Source of the DNA: Chromera velia
Lineage: Eukaryota > Sar > Chromeraceae
NCBI GenBank assembly: GCA_018398765.1
Contig: JAHBMJ010001311.1
Span: forward strand, 1,813 to 32,761
DNA length: 30,949 bases
Direction of reading: 5' to 3'
Shown here: positions 1 to 11,200 of the stretch, in pieces
How the letters are laid out: every line of letters begins with the position of its first letter
Numbering within the stretch: position 1 is the stretch's first letter
Made by a program: the position numbers and the translations under genes
The notes under the pieces: generated by a model
Database searches by the model: none
What the model was told of the DNA's origin: nothing
The model's input: only the letters and a program-made list of their open reading frames with translations

Positions 1-20
1 AAGAAAGAAAGAAAGAAAAA

Positions 21-90
<70 letters not shown>

Positions 91-306
91 AACAAAGAAA
101 GAAAGAAATCAAACGAAGGAAAGAAAGAAAGAAAGAAATCAAGCGAAGGAAAGAGAGAAAGAAAGAAATCAAACGAAGGAATGAATGAAAGAAAGAAAGA
201 CAGAAAAAGAAAGACAGACAGAAAGAAAGAAAGAAATCAAACGAAGGAAAGAAAGAAAGAAAGAAAGAAAGAAATCAAACGAAGGAAAGAAAGAAAGATT
301 CTGAAA

Positions 307-350
<44 letters not shown>

Positions 351-470
351 TGAAAGAAAGAATAACAGGGGGAGAGAAAGAAAGAAAGGATCGTCATTAT
401 TATCAGGAAAGAAAGAATTGAAGAAAACATACTGGAATGAAATGAAGCTGGAAAGAGGAAACAAATGAAA
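1..470. repeat. GAAA/GA microsatellite block
   Basis: Almost pure purine tract made of (GAAA)n, (GA)n and interspersed copies of a short unit containing ATCAAACGAAGGAAAGAAAG. The unit recurs at least four times between 107 and 290, so part of the block is a minisatellite. Open frames here only read the repeat (Lys/Glu/Arg strings) and are not genes. Confidence 0.95.
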
Positions 471-885
471 TGAAGCTGGAAATAAAGCACGGGTGGATCG
501 ATGAGGAAATTAAGATAGTCAGGGACGAGTACTTCGTTCCCTTTTCTCTCTCATTCTTTCGTGGGGTTTCTTTCGTGCGCACACTCAGAGCTAGAGAGCT
601 AGCTAGAGAGTTAGGTAGATAAGTACCTAGAGAGGTACTTAATTAGAGAGAGAGGGTGCAGGGGGGAGAGGGGGGGGGAGGGGGGAGAGAGAACTTACAT
701 GCAGCGAATTCTCTTCACAATGAGTCATGATACTTTAATTTTCTTTCTCTCGCACTATTGCAACAATTGCAACAAATTAGGTAATGAGCATGTAACCCAC
801 TGTTCCCACTGCTGTTCATCAGTGCCACCTAGCGAAAGTCTACGCCAGTCTACGCAAAACTAGAACTAAAAGTAATTTTAAGGGC
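471..885. other. Intergenic spacer without gene
   Basis: No coding signal seen. It holds short GA-rich runs, a perfect small hairpin AAGTACCT-agag-AGGTACTT at about 621-640, and G-rich stretches around 660-690. Confidence 0.6.
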
Positions 886-1062
886 TAGGCGTGGGATTGG
901 AAAAAAAAAAAAAACTTAAACCTAAACTAATAGATAGACATAGCGGGAAGGCCCTAGGGCGGAACATATCAATCAATCAATCAATCTAACTCAACTCGGC
1001 TGTATCCTTTCTGGTCACCTAAGTCATTTCTATGCAAAGCTCCACAGAACTGAAGAGCCTTC

Positions 1063-1102
1063 TGGAAAGTTTGCAGAAAGATGCATAAATTCTCAGGCAG
1101 TT
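1063..1102. repeat. 40-bp target-site duplication, left copy
   Basis: The 40 bases starting TGGAAAGTTTGCAGAAAGAT and ending TCTCAGGCAGTT are identical to 2264-2303. Flanking bases differ on both sides, so the duplication is exactly bounded. Confidence 0.85.
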
Positions 1103-2263
1103 AGGATTAGGATTAATGTCCGGAGGATTGGCCTCCCGCCCCAATGCCGAATGTCCGACGTGCGGCTTTTAGGGAAAGCGCCTAGACGCATCAGACCTCC
1201 CTGGCCGGCCCGCACAGGTCTTGCCTGTGCCGCGAATGGATCACATTGAACAGTCAATCACCTGCGTGTGTATGCGAGAGGGCTCACTCCATTCCAAAGT
1301 AGGGTTTGAAAGGGGACGATCCCAGAATTGCAGATGAACGGCTCGAAGCGAGTTCCAAAACCTCCCAACATCCCATCCTCCTCCTTTTTCCCTCCTCTTT
1401 TGCTTTCTTTGTATCACTCCACACCCTTTCATACTCTTTAATTCTTCCCTCTCTTTCTTTCTCACTTTTCCAAGTCTCCTGATGCAGCCTATCTAACTCT
1501 CTTCCTAAAGCTTGACTCAAATTGTCTCCCTTTTTTCTTTTCTATTCTCTCACTACCTGTCTTTTCATCATGATGTCTTTCAGAAAGGTATCGACATTCT
1601 TGTCGGCCTCATTCAAAAGAAAAGAGAATAGAGCGATCTTGTCTACCTTTCCTTCACCACCCACTTTCCATCTGCTGCTATTTGCAGCTCTCTCCTCTCT
1701 CCCTTTCACCGAACTCCAATGTGTCATCAAAGCTTGCAAGCAGTCTGCCTTCTCTCCATCATGCAGAGGGCATTCAGTCAACACATGGATTTCATCTTCG
1801 ACTGCTTGAATATCAAGCAGGTCAAAGCAAAACATGTATTTCCTTTTTGTCAATGGGGTCTCTCTGCCTCCTTCTGTTGAGAACTTCCCCCTGTTTACCT
1901 CCAAGTTTCTCTCTCCCACCCGAAATGCAGCCCTTCTTTTGTGGACAGGCCAGGGAGCTATCTTTGTGTAGCAGACCGGAGTTCTCCCTATCTTATCTCT
2001 ATCTAATGAAATGCTTCTGTCTGTATCTTCTCCACTCTTGCTGTTGTGCAGCCACAGATTTAGGCGATTTCTATTGGGTAAAGACGCATGGATAGGATGC
2101 ATGACGCCTTCTCTCAGCTCTTCCCTCTCGGCCCTTCCTCTTTTCTACACTGACCTCTCAACTCTCTCTGCAAATGCTTCCTTTTTCTTCTTTGTAATAT
2201 CTTCCTTTTTCAGCGCTTCTATCCACCTTACTATTCTATCTCTTCTCTCAAAGGAAGGTTGTA
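1103..2263 (-). mobile_element. 5'-truncated LINE-type non-LTR retrotransposon
   Basis: A 1.16-kb minus-strand insertion bounded by a perfect 40-bp direct duplication, as produced by target-primed reverse transcription. The 3' end, read on the minus strand, finishes in two CCTAAT units next to the duplication, which serves as a short tail. The body contains the LINE C-terminal open frame described at 1542-2102. No reverse-transcriptase core (motifs A-E) is present, so it is a heavily 5'-truncated dead copy. The A/G-rich minus strand gives unspecific open frames elsewhere in it. Confidence 0.7.
1542..2102 (-). pseudogene. LINE ORF2 C-terminal fragment (zinc-binding RT tail)
   Basis: An open frame of 186 codons on the minus strand. 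Its middle reads AVEDEIHVLTECPLHDGEKA, which matches the post-RT segment common in LINE ORF2 proteins (a VEDExHxLxxCPLY-like motif preceding a run of helices). The end, with FSFLLNEADKNVDTFLKDI, also fits the usual C-terminus of such proteins. The upstream RT core is absent because of 5' truncation. The frame's own Met is not a credible start. The assignment rests on motif resemblance, not on an alignment; host protein function is not expected. Confidence 0.6.
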
Positions 2264-2303
2264 TGGAAAGTTTGCAGAAAGATGCATAAATTCTCAGGCA
2301 GTT
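2264..2303. repeat. 40-bp target-site duplication, right copy
   Basis: Perfect copy of 1063-1102; together the two copies delimit the LINE insertion. Confidence 0.85.
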
Positions 2304-2606
2304 GTATGGAGCAAAGGAAGCAAACCAACATGGTATGTATGCAGCGCGTGCGCTTGCATGTTCGCAATATCATGCAGCCTCCACGCGATTAAGTTTGAAA
2401 CGCGGGGACCACGCTGGGAGAGAGTCTCTGACAGGCTGGGAAGCGCCTGGTCCAAGCCACGTTGATGGTTAGCCAGGCTAGGTCTGCTTAAAATAAGCTT
2501 AAAAAAAAAATTTTTTTCATCCCACGCCTACACTGAAACTATAGTGTGACATAATTCAAATTGTGATACAATACCCTATATACACTAGTACTAGTAATAC
2601 AAATAA

Positions 2607-3262
2607 ATAGGGGTGTATGGCACCGGGGGGGGGGTGGTGTGCAGCGCTACGAGAGCTGAGGGTGGATGCCCCCCCCTGGTGTGATTCAGAATGAGGTCAT
2701 CTGAAAACGCCGGACTACAGATGGCAGGGGGGTGTGAGGCATAATGATAGACAAAAAAAACTCCTAACTTCTCAGCTATACAATATCCTAAAATCTCTTT
2801 AACTATCTAAGACTATCTTAAAACTCAAAAACACTAATATATCTTAAACTATCAGACACTATTTAAAAGTGTTTTCAAACTAATCATATTACTAATATAT
2901 TACTAGCTTAGTTAACAATCGTATGCAATCTTATTTATGTACAACTTGTCAATGACTGTGCAGGTCATCAGTAATTTTTCGATCTCCGAACAGTGAGAGA
3001 TGCTGAGAGGAGAGGGAAAGGCGATAGAAGGAAAGGCGATAGAGTCATACATGCATGTACTCGATCTCGGTCCATCGAGACACCATGTATAAATACGATA
3101 CACTAATTGCGTGCAAAGAGAAAGACTGAGGAAGGAGAAAAAAACGTTGGAACACATAACTACCCCAACGCGAAGTCACCCCAATACGTTCTGACAAGCC
3201 TATGGACCCCCTTCAGGCATGAGGTCCGACTTATCTATAGATACATAATGAAAATGACTCGG

Positions 3263-3351
<89 letters not shown>

Positions 3352-3669
3352 AAGAGATGGTCTGCATTCTTTTGAGAGACTTTCCCTGGTTTGTATATAT
3401 AAAACATATTATTGTATTGTTATGGAGCATCGTTGTATGCATGGGCCTCTATAAGAAAAAAAATGCATGCATGCATGCATTAAAAAGCTGAACGTCAGCC
3501 TCGGTGGGCAACTCCGCATGGACACCGGGGGGGGGTATCCCTTCTTGCACGGGCCGGTAGTAGCAGACGCCAGGGGGGGCGGTGTCCCGCCATCTACGGG
3601 CATAACGGAGCAAGCTTGGATGCCCCCCCCCCCCCCNCCCGGTATCCTAATAGGATGATACACCCCTAT
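2607..3669. mobile_element. hAT-like non-autonomous DNA transposon
   Basis: The ends are perfect 12-bp inverted repeats: ATAGGGGTGTAT at 2607-2618 and ATACACCCCTAT at 3658-3669. They are flanked by the direct 8-bp repeat ACAAATAA (2599-2606 and 3670-3677). An 8-bp target duplication with a TAGGGGTG-type terminus is the signature of the hAT superfamily. Inside each end lies a related G/C-run segment (CACCGGGGGG and a GGATGCCCCCCC block), so the subterminal regions are also inverted copies. No transposase frame is present. The interior has AT-rich sequence and a (CT)n tract. One N lies at 3637 in a C-run. Confidence 0.65.
3264..3351. repeat. (CT)n microsatellite
   Basis: Nearly pure CT dinucleotide repeat with one short interruption (CACTCACTCTCTCTTT), inside the hAT-like element. 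Confidence 0.95.
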
Positions 3670-3810
3670 ACAAATAATTATGTTATAATCGGTATGATAA
3701 AATAGTTAGACTAAGTAAGGTGTAATAAAATTGTTAGACAAAAATTGAAGTGATCCTAGACTTTTAAAGTGACTAGCTTGAAATCTTCAGAATCGTTGAA
3801 GTTCGGACTC

Positions 3811-4060
3811 ACCTCATTCACCTAGTCATTCACTCAACTCGGATCACTCACCTCACTCACTCCTAGACTCACTCACTCACTCATGCACTCACTGAGTTAC
3901 CTCCCTCACTCATCCCACCCACTCACTCACTCACTCACTCACTCACCTCACTCACGCACTCACTCATTTACTCACTTTCCTCACTCACGCACTCACCCCA
4001 CCCACCTCACTGACCTCAGGCTCATTTATTTCACTCACTCACTCACTTGTTCGCACTAGA
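3811..4060. repeat. (CTCA)n tetranucleotide repeat
   Basis: Imperfect CTCA/TCAC repeat over about 250 bp with CTCACC and CTCACG variants. No coding meaning seen. Confidence 0.9.
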
Positions 4061-4380
4061 AAAAAGCAAGGAAGGGGCGCGCAGCGGTTCCTAGAGTGGT
4101 TCAGGGAGAGAGGTTTTCTTGCAAGGTCATGCATGCAGGCTTTGTTTATGCGTGCATGTGCACATACACTCTGCGCATACACTCTACAACTATTTTTTCA
4201 CACATAAGTATGATTTAATTAAATCAGTCAAAAGTTCTTAAAATCATATTTATTGTTTAATTCACAAATCATTGTAACACAAAAGATTTTGAAAAATTCT
4301 CCTTGTTACACACTATAGTTCCAGTGTACCCACACCTAGTTTAAGGAAATGATTATCAGCCTAAAATTGGACTTTAATAG

Positions 4381-6057
4381 ATGTATATGAATATATGGGG
4401 AAGGGTGGAGGGGTCGGATTGGGTCTTTCCTGAAAATGCAGGGGTAAAACAGGGAGATCCACTTTCTCCTCTTCTTTTTCTTTTGTTTATTAATAATATT
4501 CATTCTGCTTTGAGTGTTGAAGGGAGGGAAACTGATAACGGCTTGGATGGGGAATCAGATACGGATGAAAGACAGAGGGGGGGAGAATGCGGAGAGAGGA
4601 GGGAGGAGAGTGAAACAACGGAGCAGCGATCCCGCATCCCTGAGGAGGTAAGATTGGCGGACTTACTGCTTGAAAGCATAGGTTACGTAGACAATCTTGT
4701 TATTTTTGCTTACTCTTCTTCTGACCTGCAGTGGCGTTTGGACCGTTTGGCCTCTTATTATCAGGAACATGGGTTAAAAGTGAATTTAAAGAAAACAAAA
4801 GTTCTTGTACTCTCAGGCTCAAGAAGAGAAATAGAAGGGGAAGTGACTTTTGAAGGGAAGACAGTTGAACGTGTAGAGAGCTATAAATACCTTGGGTATC
4901 GTGTGTTTGAGGGAGGGGACCCAAGAAAGTCAGTCAAGGACTGACTTGAAAGTGCTGAACGCTGTTTAGGGGCAGTGATGGGCACTTATTCATCCTTAGG
5001 TCCTTTACCCCCTCGATGCAAAGTTCGTTTACTGCAGGCGCTCTGGGAGCCAGTGGCAACGTACTCGCTGGAAGCCTTGCCGGTAGATCAGAGAGATATC
5101 GTTACACTTGATGTATTGCAGCTTCGATTTATATGCTGGACATTCCGTTTGCCTTATAACTCTTTCAAGGTGCCAACTTTGGTTTCGGTTGGTGTGCGTC
5201 CGATGAGAGAGATCCTTTTTTGTCGGTTAGGAGGTTTCATAGAAAGCATAAAGAGAACAGAAAGGGAGGTTCCTCGGGCAGTCTGAGATGCATGGCATAG
5301 ATCGCTAACGCCGGTATGGGACAATTCAGCCAGTAGCATGCTTCAGACAATCGTACCACATCTTTTGAGAAAAGAAAGCCAGAGAGGGAGAAACAGAACG
5401 AATAAATGGATACTCAGGCAGAAAGCGAGGGAAAGGGAAGCCTCAGAATGGTTGTTGGAATGGTTGACTTCAAGACCCGTCGGTGAGTATAGGCTCACCC
5501 GTTCATGTGGCATCTATCCACGCAACTCCCGACTGAGTAATTTTCAGATAGAGAACCGATCGCACCAGCGTCTGGCCATGTTGCTTTTAGGGGGGAGGGT
5601 TAGAACGGGGTGGGGTTATACAGTTCAATTGCGTACTCTGCCTCGCTTTCTCTTATCTGGCAGTTCTCTTTTCACCTAGCTCTCTCCTTTGAGCATGTAC
5701 TAGTGGGGGAAAAAGATACGGTGGATCCTGCGAAGAACACTGTATTCACTGTCCTGCAGTCAAAGGCAAAAAGGTGATCGACGATGCGGTGTATCAATTG
5801 TTTGCATACGTGCGAACAGAGCAGCTTAGATCCAAACTTCACTTACTGGTAGAGAGAGTGAAAGAGAGAACAGGAATCATTGAAAGGGTCTGCAGAGCAA
5901 GATAGACTGCTGTAGCTAGGGAAAGAGTCTCTTAGAGGTATTGGGGAAGAAGAGACATATGTAAGAGAGCTTGTTTCATTCATTGTGGACCGGGAGCTAA
6001 AGAAGGCAAGTACACTGATCGAAGCTTGTCTAAAATGAGTGCACGCGCGTCTTGTGT
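4381..6057 (+). pseudogene. LINE reverse transcriptase pseudogene
   Basis: A non-LTR retrotransposon remnant on the plus strand. The frame beginning at 4381 carries RT motif B (GVKQGDPLSPLLF), motif C in the degenerate form GYVDNLVIFA instead of the usual YADD, motif D (HGLKVNLKKTKVLVLS) and motif E (YKYLGYRVF). The same frame continues through in-frame stops at 4942 and 5284 into thumb/C-terminal sequence up to 5679. A frameshifted segment after about 5704 holds a Cys/His cluster (CEEHCIHC) like the zinc knuckle at the end of LINE ORF2. Motif A and everything upstream are missing, so the copy is 5'-truncated. With two stops, a frameshift and a changed catalytic Asp pair it cannot be active. 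Confidence 0.8.
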
Positions 6058-6215
6058 GGTTATTCAGCCTTTAGCTTCAGCCTAGGCTGCGGAGGGTCAT
6101 GGTTGTTCATATTTATGTGGAAGCAGGCTAACCTGTGGCAGTTTGCTCCTTTGTTTACAACTGCATGCATGGGTTGCCATTTGTCTCTGGTTTCAGAGAC
6201 CCTAGGCTTAACCAC

Positions 6216-6240
6216 AATTAAGTAAGTAAGTAAGTAAGTA
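6216..6240 (+). repeat. (AAGT)n tail of the LINE
   Basis: About six AAGT/TAAG units directly downstream of the RT pseudogene in the sense orientation. Short-period tails of this type are usual at the 3' ends of LINE families lacking poly(A). It therefore marks the probable 3' end of the element. No flanking target duplication was found. Confidence 0.6.
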
Positions 6241-7380
6241 TCCGAGTCATTGATTGATAGAATATGATACTTTAATTATTGATGAACAATTATATAAATG
6301 ATGATCATGCGGATAAGTCTTATTGTGATTCATAGTCATACAACATCTGGTGCAACATACACTAGTTACATAGTATTGTATTTATAGTACTAGGCCTAGC
6401 ACTATAAAATTCTAAAAAAAATTAAAAAATGAAGGTCTTTTTTTTTATATAATTTTATAGAACAAAAGCTTATTAGTAAAGCACTTTAAACTGTACGTGA
6501 TCAAAGCTAGGATCGAAGATTATAAGAAATTTCCATTGCCGCCGGCGGCAGACCACTGAGATCAGCAATTACCGGCAGTGAAGAGTTCAAGTTGTTTTCG
6601 ATCAGTAGAGCTCACAACCCTGCAATAATGATAAATTTAATGATCAATTTTCTATTCATTTTGTTCCAAAATTCTAAAATTCTAAAAAAAAAAAATGAGC
6701 TCCTTGATTTTTTTTTAGAATTTTTTAGTGCAAAACCTTGATTTAGTAAAATGCGATCTCATACATATATATAAAAATATTTTTTTATGTATCATTAATT
6801 TTTCCTGTATTACCGGGTATAACGTTTTTCTTCAGTGAGCCAGTTTTTTACTAAGTTTTTTTTTTTTAGTATAGGACCTAGAATAAAACTTCCACTATAA
6901 GATGATGTCCAGATTCGCAGGTTTTTGAAAGCAACTTTTTTAATGATAAATTGATATATATTTTCAGTCGTACCTGCCTAGGTACCTGCCGCCGTAGAAC
7001 CTTCAAGTTTTCAAAAACATATAGAACTACTTTTATTTTTCAACTTAGGTTGATAATCTGAGTTGTCTTCTGGCCTGTCTTTAATATACGTATATACCGA
7101 GTCTTACCGACTTATAGTTCAATTTATACCCTTTATATATTTTGATCATATTCATCATTCAAGTTACCTGACTTTTTTAAAAAACTTGGGTGATTTTTTT
7201 TTTAAAAAATCAGCTTAACCTGAATTTTTACATGACTTTTACCTGTAATTTATTCGGTTAAAAAACTATAACGAAGAAGCCGATGCAGAGGGCAACGTAC
7301 ACAGAGGACTTCTCCCACATTCATCCCACATTCTCATACGACTGATCCCTGGCAGAGGAATTGAACGCCGCCTTTTTGGT
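6241..7380. other. AT-rich intergenic spacer
   Basis: Low-GC sequence with poly-A/T runs and no open frame of note. It includes a palindrome GATTTTTTTTTTAAAAAATC near 7192 and repeated TTCTAAAA(A)n segments near 6405 and 6670. Confidence 0.7.
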
Positions 7381-7399
7381 TTCACTGGAATTCACATGC

Positions 7400-8046
7400 A
7401 GGAATTAACCTATCAGCATCAGACAGAGATCTCTGAGTGCGCAGGGGGGGGGGCTGGGGGGGTTTGTTATATGTCTCTTGGGAGTTCTGGACCTGACCTC
7501 TATAGAACCATTCACTGGGAAAGGCGCACAATTCCGGGAGGGATCGGTACTTGAGATTCAGGACCGTGAACTGCATCCCCCTTGCCCCATTCGTTCTATC
7601 ATTAACCGCCCATAGTACCTTACCTGGTGATTGACGTCTGAAAGAATGACTGGCTAAAGCTGTTGCTATAGGGGTCTCCAAATAGATTGAAGATCTTCAG
7701 GAGGTATTTCAGGGGGATAAGGGTGAACAGTTAATTTAGGTGCTTGGGAGGCCTTGTCGATGATCTCTCTGGTGATCGGCAGACTTCGGATGTTCAGCGG
7801 CGCAGATCGAGTTCGCACCAGACAGGGTGGTAAGGAGTACATGGGCACCGCGGACAAGGGATATGCGGATTTAGGACACTGCACGGGGTTTTTGCTGCTC
7901 AAGAGCAAGCTTCTGAACCTCGCAAGCAGTGAGAACATGAAGACAGATCTCACGCACTTTAGGTGCAGTGACCGAGTTTGGGTGTCCAATCCGAACGATC
8001 TTCAGCTCTTCTTTCGGGAAGGCTTCGACTTGTCCTGGCTAGGAGG
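7400..8046 (-). pseudogene. Sen1/senataxin-like SF1 helicase remnant
   Basis: Read on the minus strand, helicase landmarks follow in the right order but in different frames. First comes ELKIVRIGHPNSVTAPKV (about 8010-7960), the segment before the core. Next, in the same frame but after a TAA stop, is HVLLTTLSGANS, like the TTLSGS box of Sen1. Then IIDKASQA stands in place of motif II (I-I-D-E-A-x-Q), so the catalytic Glu is changed. Then GRLMIERMGQ sits at the position of the SLFxRM segment, and finally LKYRSLPELCAFPSEWFY matches the conserved LDxQYRMHPxxxxFPSxxFY segment. Motif I and the last helicase motifs are not found. Frames change at least three times, which is why I call it a pseudogene rather than a spliced gene. 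It lies just downstream of the gene at 8276-11350. Confidence 0.6.
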
Positions 8047-8275
8047 GACGCACACAGAGGAGCCCTAGTTTTAATGAGGATTTTTGAGCCTATGATCTCA
8101 TCCAGCCCCTTGTTGGAGTGAGCACAAGTGAGAAGGGGGGGGAGGGAAGCCTCGATCGCATGGCGGCCTAGAGAGAGGGAGGGAACGTGTTTGAGCTAGG
8201 TGTTTGAGGCTCCAACTTGCAGTTCAGGTTGGTAGAGGGGTAGGGAAATTTAGAGCATCTCTGCTTTCCTCTCCT

Positions 8276-11200
8276 CTATTCTATGCTTTTTGTTTCAAAC
8301 CGGTCGACTGACTTTTTAAACTTCTTTGCAGTAAAGAAGTCCACGGGGAGCTCGTTCAGGTCGGGGGGGTCTTGCTTGTCGGCGGTGTAGGTCAAGAAGA
8401 CCTTCTTCCTCAACCTCTCCGCTTCTTTCCGCGTACGTTGACCATCGATCTGCATCACTGCTGGCATGCCAACGGGGAGGGGAGTCACCGTCCCGCTGTG
8501 CGTTGGGCTTGCCAACAGCTAGGGATGTGCTTGCACTCCGAGTCATTGCGGACTGCATGGGTCTCAGACTTCCTTTGGCAAGGGCTTGGGGACGGCCCGA
8601 CGGACGGCTACCAGTGCGATGTCCCAAGAGCTCGCCATCTGCAATGTGGTGCACATATCGATATATATACACACTAAGTTCACTTCAGCAGGAGGAATCG
8701 GGAGGAAACCGAGGGAGAGGATCAGATTCTGAAGGTCGGAGGGAGGCGCCGACTAGCGCCGACAGGACAGAGTCCGACTTTAAGTTCACAAGTTCAGGGA
8801 CAAGATTGAATCATTGTCAGAGGGGGGAGGGAGGGGGGAAGGAAAGAAAACAGAGAGCCAAAGACAATAGACACTTGTAGACTGAAGCAAAGACGAAAGG
8901 AAAGTATTATAAAGTCAGTCGGAAAGACGGGCAAGGGGCAGATCGATAAAGGCCCACTCTGAAAGGGGACGGTCAAAGAAATAAGAAGTCAAATTAAGTG
9001 AACGCATACGCCGATCAATGCGTATTTATGCAATCTTCTTTATGCAGAGAAGAGCAGAGTTGGTTAAATTTTATCAGTGCAGCGCAAAAAGAGTCAACAC
9101 CCAGCATGTAAAGACAAAGAAATGAAGAGACTCGGACAGTGGAGTGATCTGAGGGAGCTTTGAGGAGGGGGTCGGAGGAGGTTCATACAAGCAAACGAAC
9201 CCACAGATTAGGAAAAGCGGGTAGACAGACAGCCAGAGCGAGGAAAAACGTTTGGGAAGAGAGGGAGAAGAAATCGATCGCTGCCCATACAGAGGCCCTC
9301 ACTGATCGACTGACCGCTTCCTTGAGTCGGAAGACCCTGACGGGGTTGGTCAAAGGTGACAGCGATACAGTCTTGATCCTCGTACATGAGTGTTATGATC
9401 TCCTGCTTCGACCCCCCCGTTTTCTCTGGGCCCCTCTTCAAGTGGTTCTCGCTCAGTGTTCTCTTGTCCATTTTAGCATGCAGCCTCTGCTGCAACTTTC
9501 AAGGATCAAAACTCCTCTACTTTTTTATTTGAGGTGGCGTTCACGAAGCAGATATGGAGGCCTAATTTGTTGATATGGCCCCCCTCCGCTTCGCTGGAGG
9601 GCTGTGTCGTGGCCTCGCTTTCTGTGCGGACAGGCTTTTTGCCTTGTACCCTCGTTTCCTCCTTCTCCTCCTCGGAGTCCTTCCCCGCACTTCTCTATCT
9701 CCCGAAAGAACGCTCCCTTCCCTTCCTCCCTCTCTCGGCCGCCAGCTTCTCTTTCTCTATCTCTCACTCCGAGTCACGGTCTCTGTTACTGCTTCTGCTG
9801 CTATAAGAACATGCAGAATGATTATCAACTTTAAAGTCAAAGCTGGGTGAAGATAGCAGCAGCCGATTTATTCATGCGTTCATTTGACTTGGCGACTAGA
9901 AAGGGAAGACCTATAAGTGGAGAAAGAAAGTCACGGAGGAGCGGGGAGGAGAAGTGGTCCTGTTGAAGCAGACGGAGAATCTAGAGAAAAAAGAAAAGAA
10001 CACAGGGGAGACAAGGGATGGAGACGACGCTGGACAAAGCTGGCAAAGAGAGGAAGACTGCATGACTCTCGGAAAGACATAGAAAAGCAAACAGGCAATT
10101 TAAAAAAGTTTTAAGGCGGCACCTTCATGCAGCGCATCGACCTTTCCTTTTTTCGTGTTTTCTTTATTTTTTGAAGGCATGTTTTTTTATCTGTTCTTAT
10201 ATGGACGTGGCTGCGTGTACATCATTGGGGATTTCAGAGCGAATGAATGAAGTTCAAGGTGTAAGAAATAATATGCACACAGACACTCGAACGTTGGTAA
10301 CAGATTGAGGACTGTCAGAAAGACTGATGCGATTGGACTCACCGGGAGGTAGCCGCAATCTTGCTCGACTCGTTTTGAATCATTATGTGGGATTTTCCTT
10401 TCCTCCGCAGCCACTGTACGAAGCTGTCTACCTTCTTTGTATTATGTTCATGTAGGGTGATCTGCCATTCTGCGCTCGATTCTCAGACTGAATCGTTTTT
10501 TTTGTAGCCATGTGCAGTATTTGTGTTTTGAAACACAAGTTTTATACCGCCAGTGACTTTTAGTATAATACTGGAGCCATCTCACGCGACCAGACCATCC
10601 GCCCCCCCCTTCCGCATCAATCAGCATATCCTCCCCAACCCCTACCCCTGCAGCAATACATGCACACATCCTGCCCCTCTGCCTCCTCCATGGTGGTGTC
10701 AGGAGGTGGCAGTTCCAATTTTGGAGGGCAGACAGAGGGGCGGACGGTGCGGACCGCGTGTATGTACGTTCTCAGTCCACTCAGGGCTTGGTAATTTACC
10801 GCCCTCCGAAAGCGTCCCTCCTGTCCAGAGGTTCGATCTGCAGGCAAGAAGAAGCAAGGGAGACCGATATTGGGAAGAAGAAAATGATTAGAAAGGGAGA
10901 TGGATATTATTAAATAATCCAAAGAGAAAAAAAAGGAAGACAGTCACCAATCTGGGGTATGACAGTCTGGAGGGGCTGCCACTTGTGCTCGAGTTGTAGT
11001 TGAAGTGCAGCAGCCAGATTCCAGGTGTGGTATGCTATGCTGCGGGTATACTGCCCTCCTTATCCTGGCAAGGGAACATATCGGGGAAACCCCATTGCAT
11101 GTTGCGCAACAAAGGAATCCCGCCTGGAGGGAGAAAAATAACTCACACCCGGAGGAAAAAGAAAGGGTATGCGCTTGGCAATTATTATAATAAATAGAAG

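Larger units (their letters stand above)
886..2530. mobile_element. Inverted-repeat pair enclosing a LINE (possible TIR element)
   Basis: TAGGCGTGGGAT at 886-897 is matched perfectly in inverse orientation by ATCCCACGCCTA at 2519-2530. On both sides the 12-mer is followed, moving inward, by a long A-tract (read from the outside). Subtracting the LINE insertion and one copy of its duplication leaves a host element of about 440 bp. No target duplication was found outside the repeats, so this is either an old terminal-inverted-repeat element or two independent copies in opposite orientation. The outer motif TAGGCG-GG then A-tract resembles the ends of the MITE at 21820-22069. Confidence 0.35.

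Noticed and set aside
1-490. Lys/Glu/Arg-rich plus-strand frame and its antisense
   Set aside because: Pure GAAA/GA microsatellite translation.
1101-1115. Telomere-like TTAGGATTAGGATTA
   Set aside because: Only about two units and located exactly at the LINE 3' end, so it is the element's tail rather than a telomeric site.
7382-7989. Two minus-strand open frames as separate small genes
   Set aside because: They hold successive helicase segments in different frames, so they are pieces of one pseudogene.
10820-10850. GGTTCGATCTGC resembling a tRNA T-arm
   Set aside because: No acceptor, D-arm or anticodon stem can be built around it, and it is the exon 3 acceptor of the unrecognised gene.
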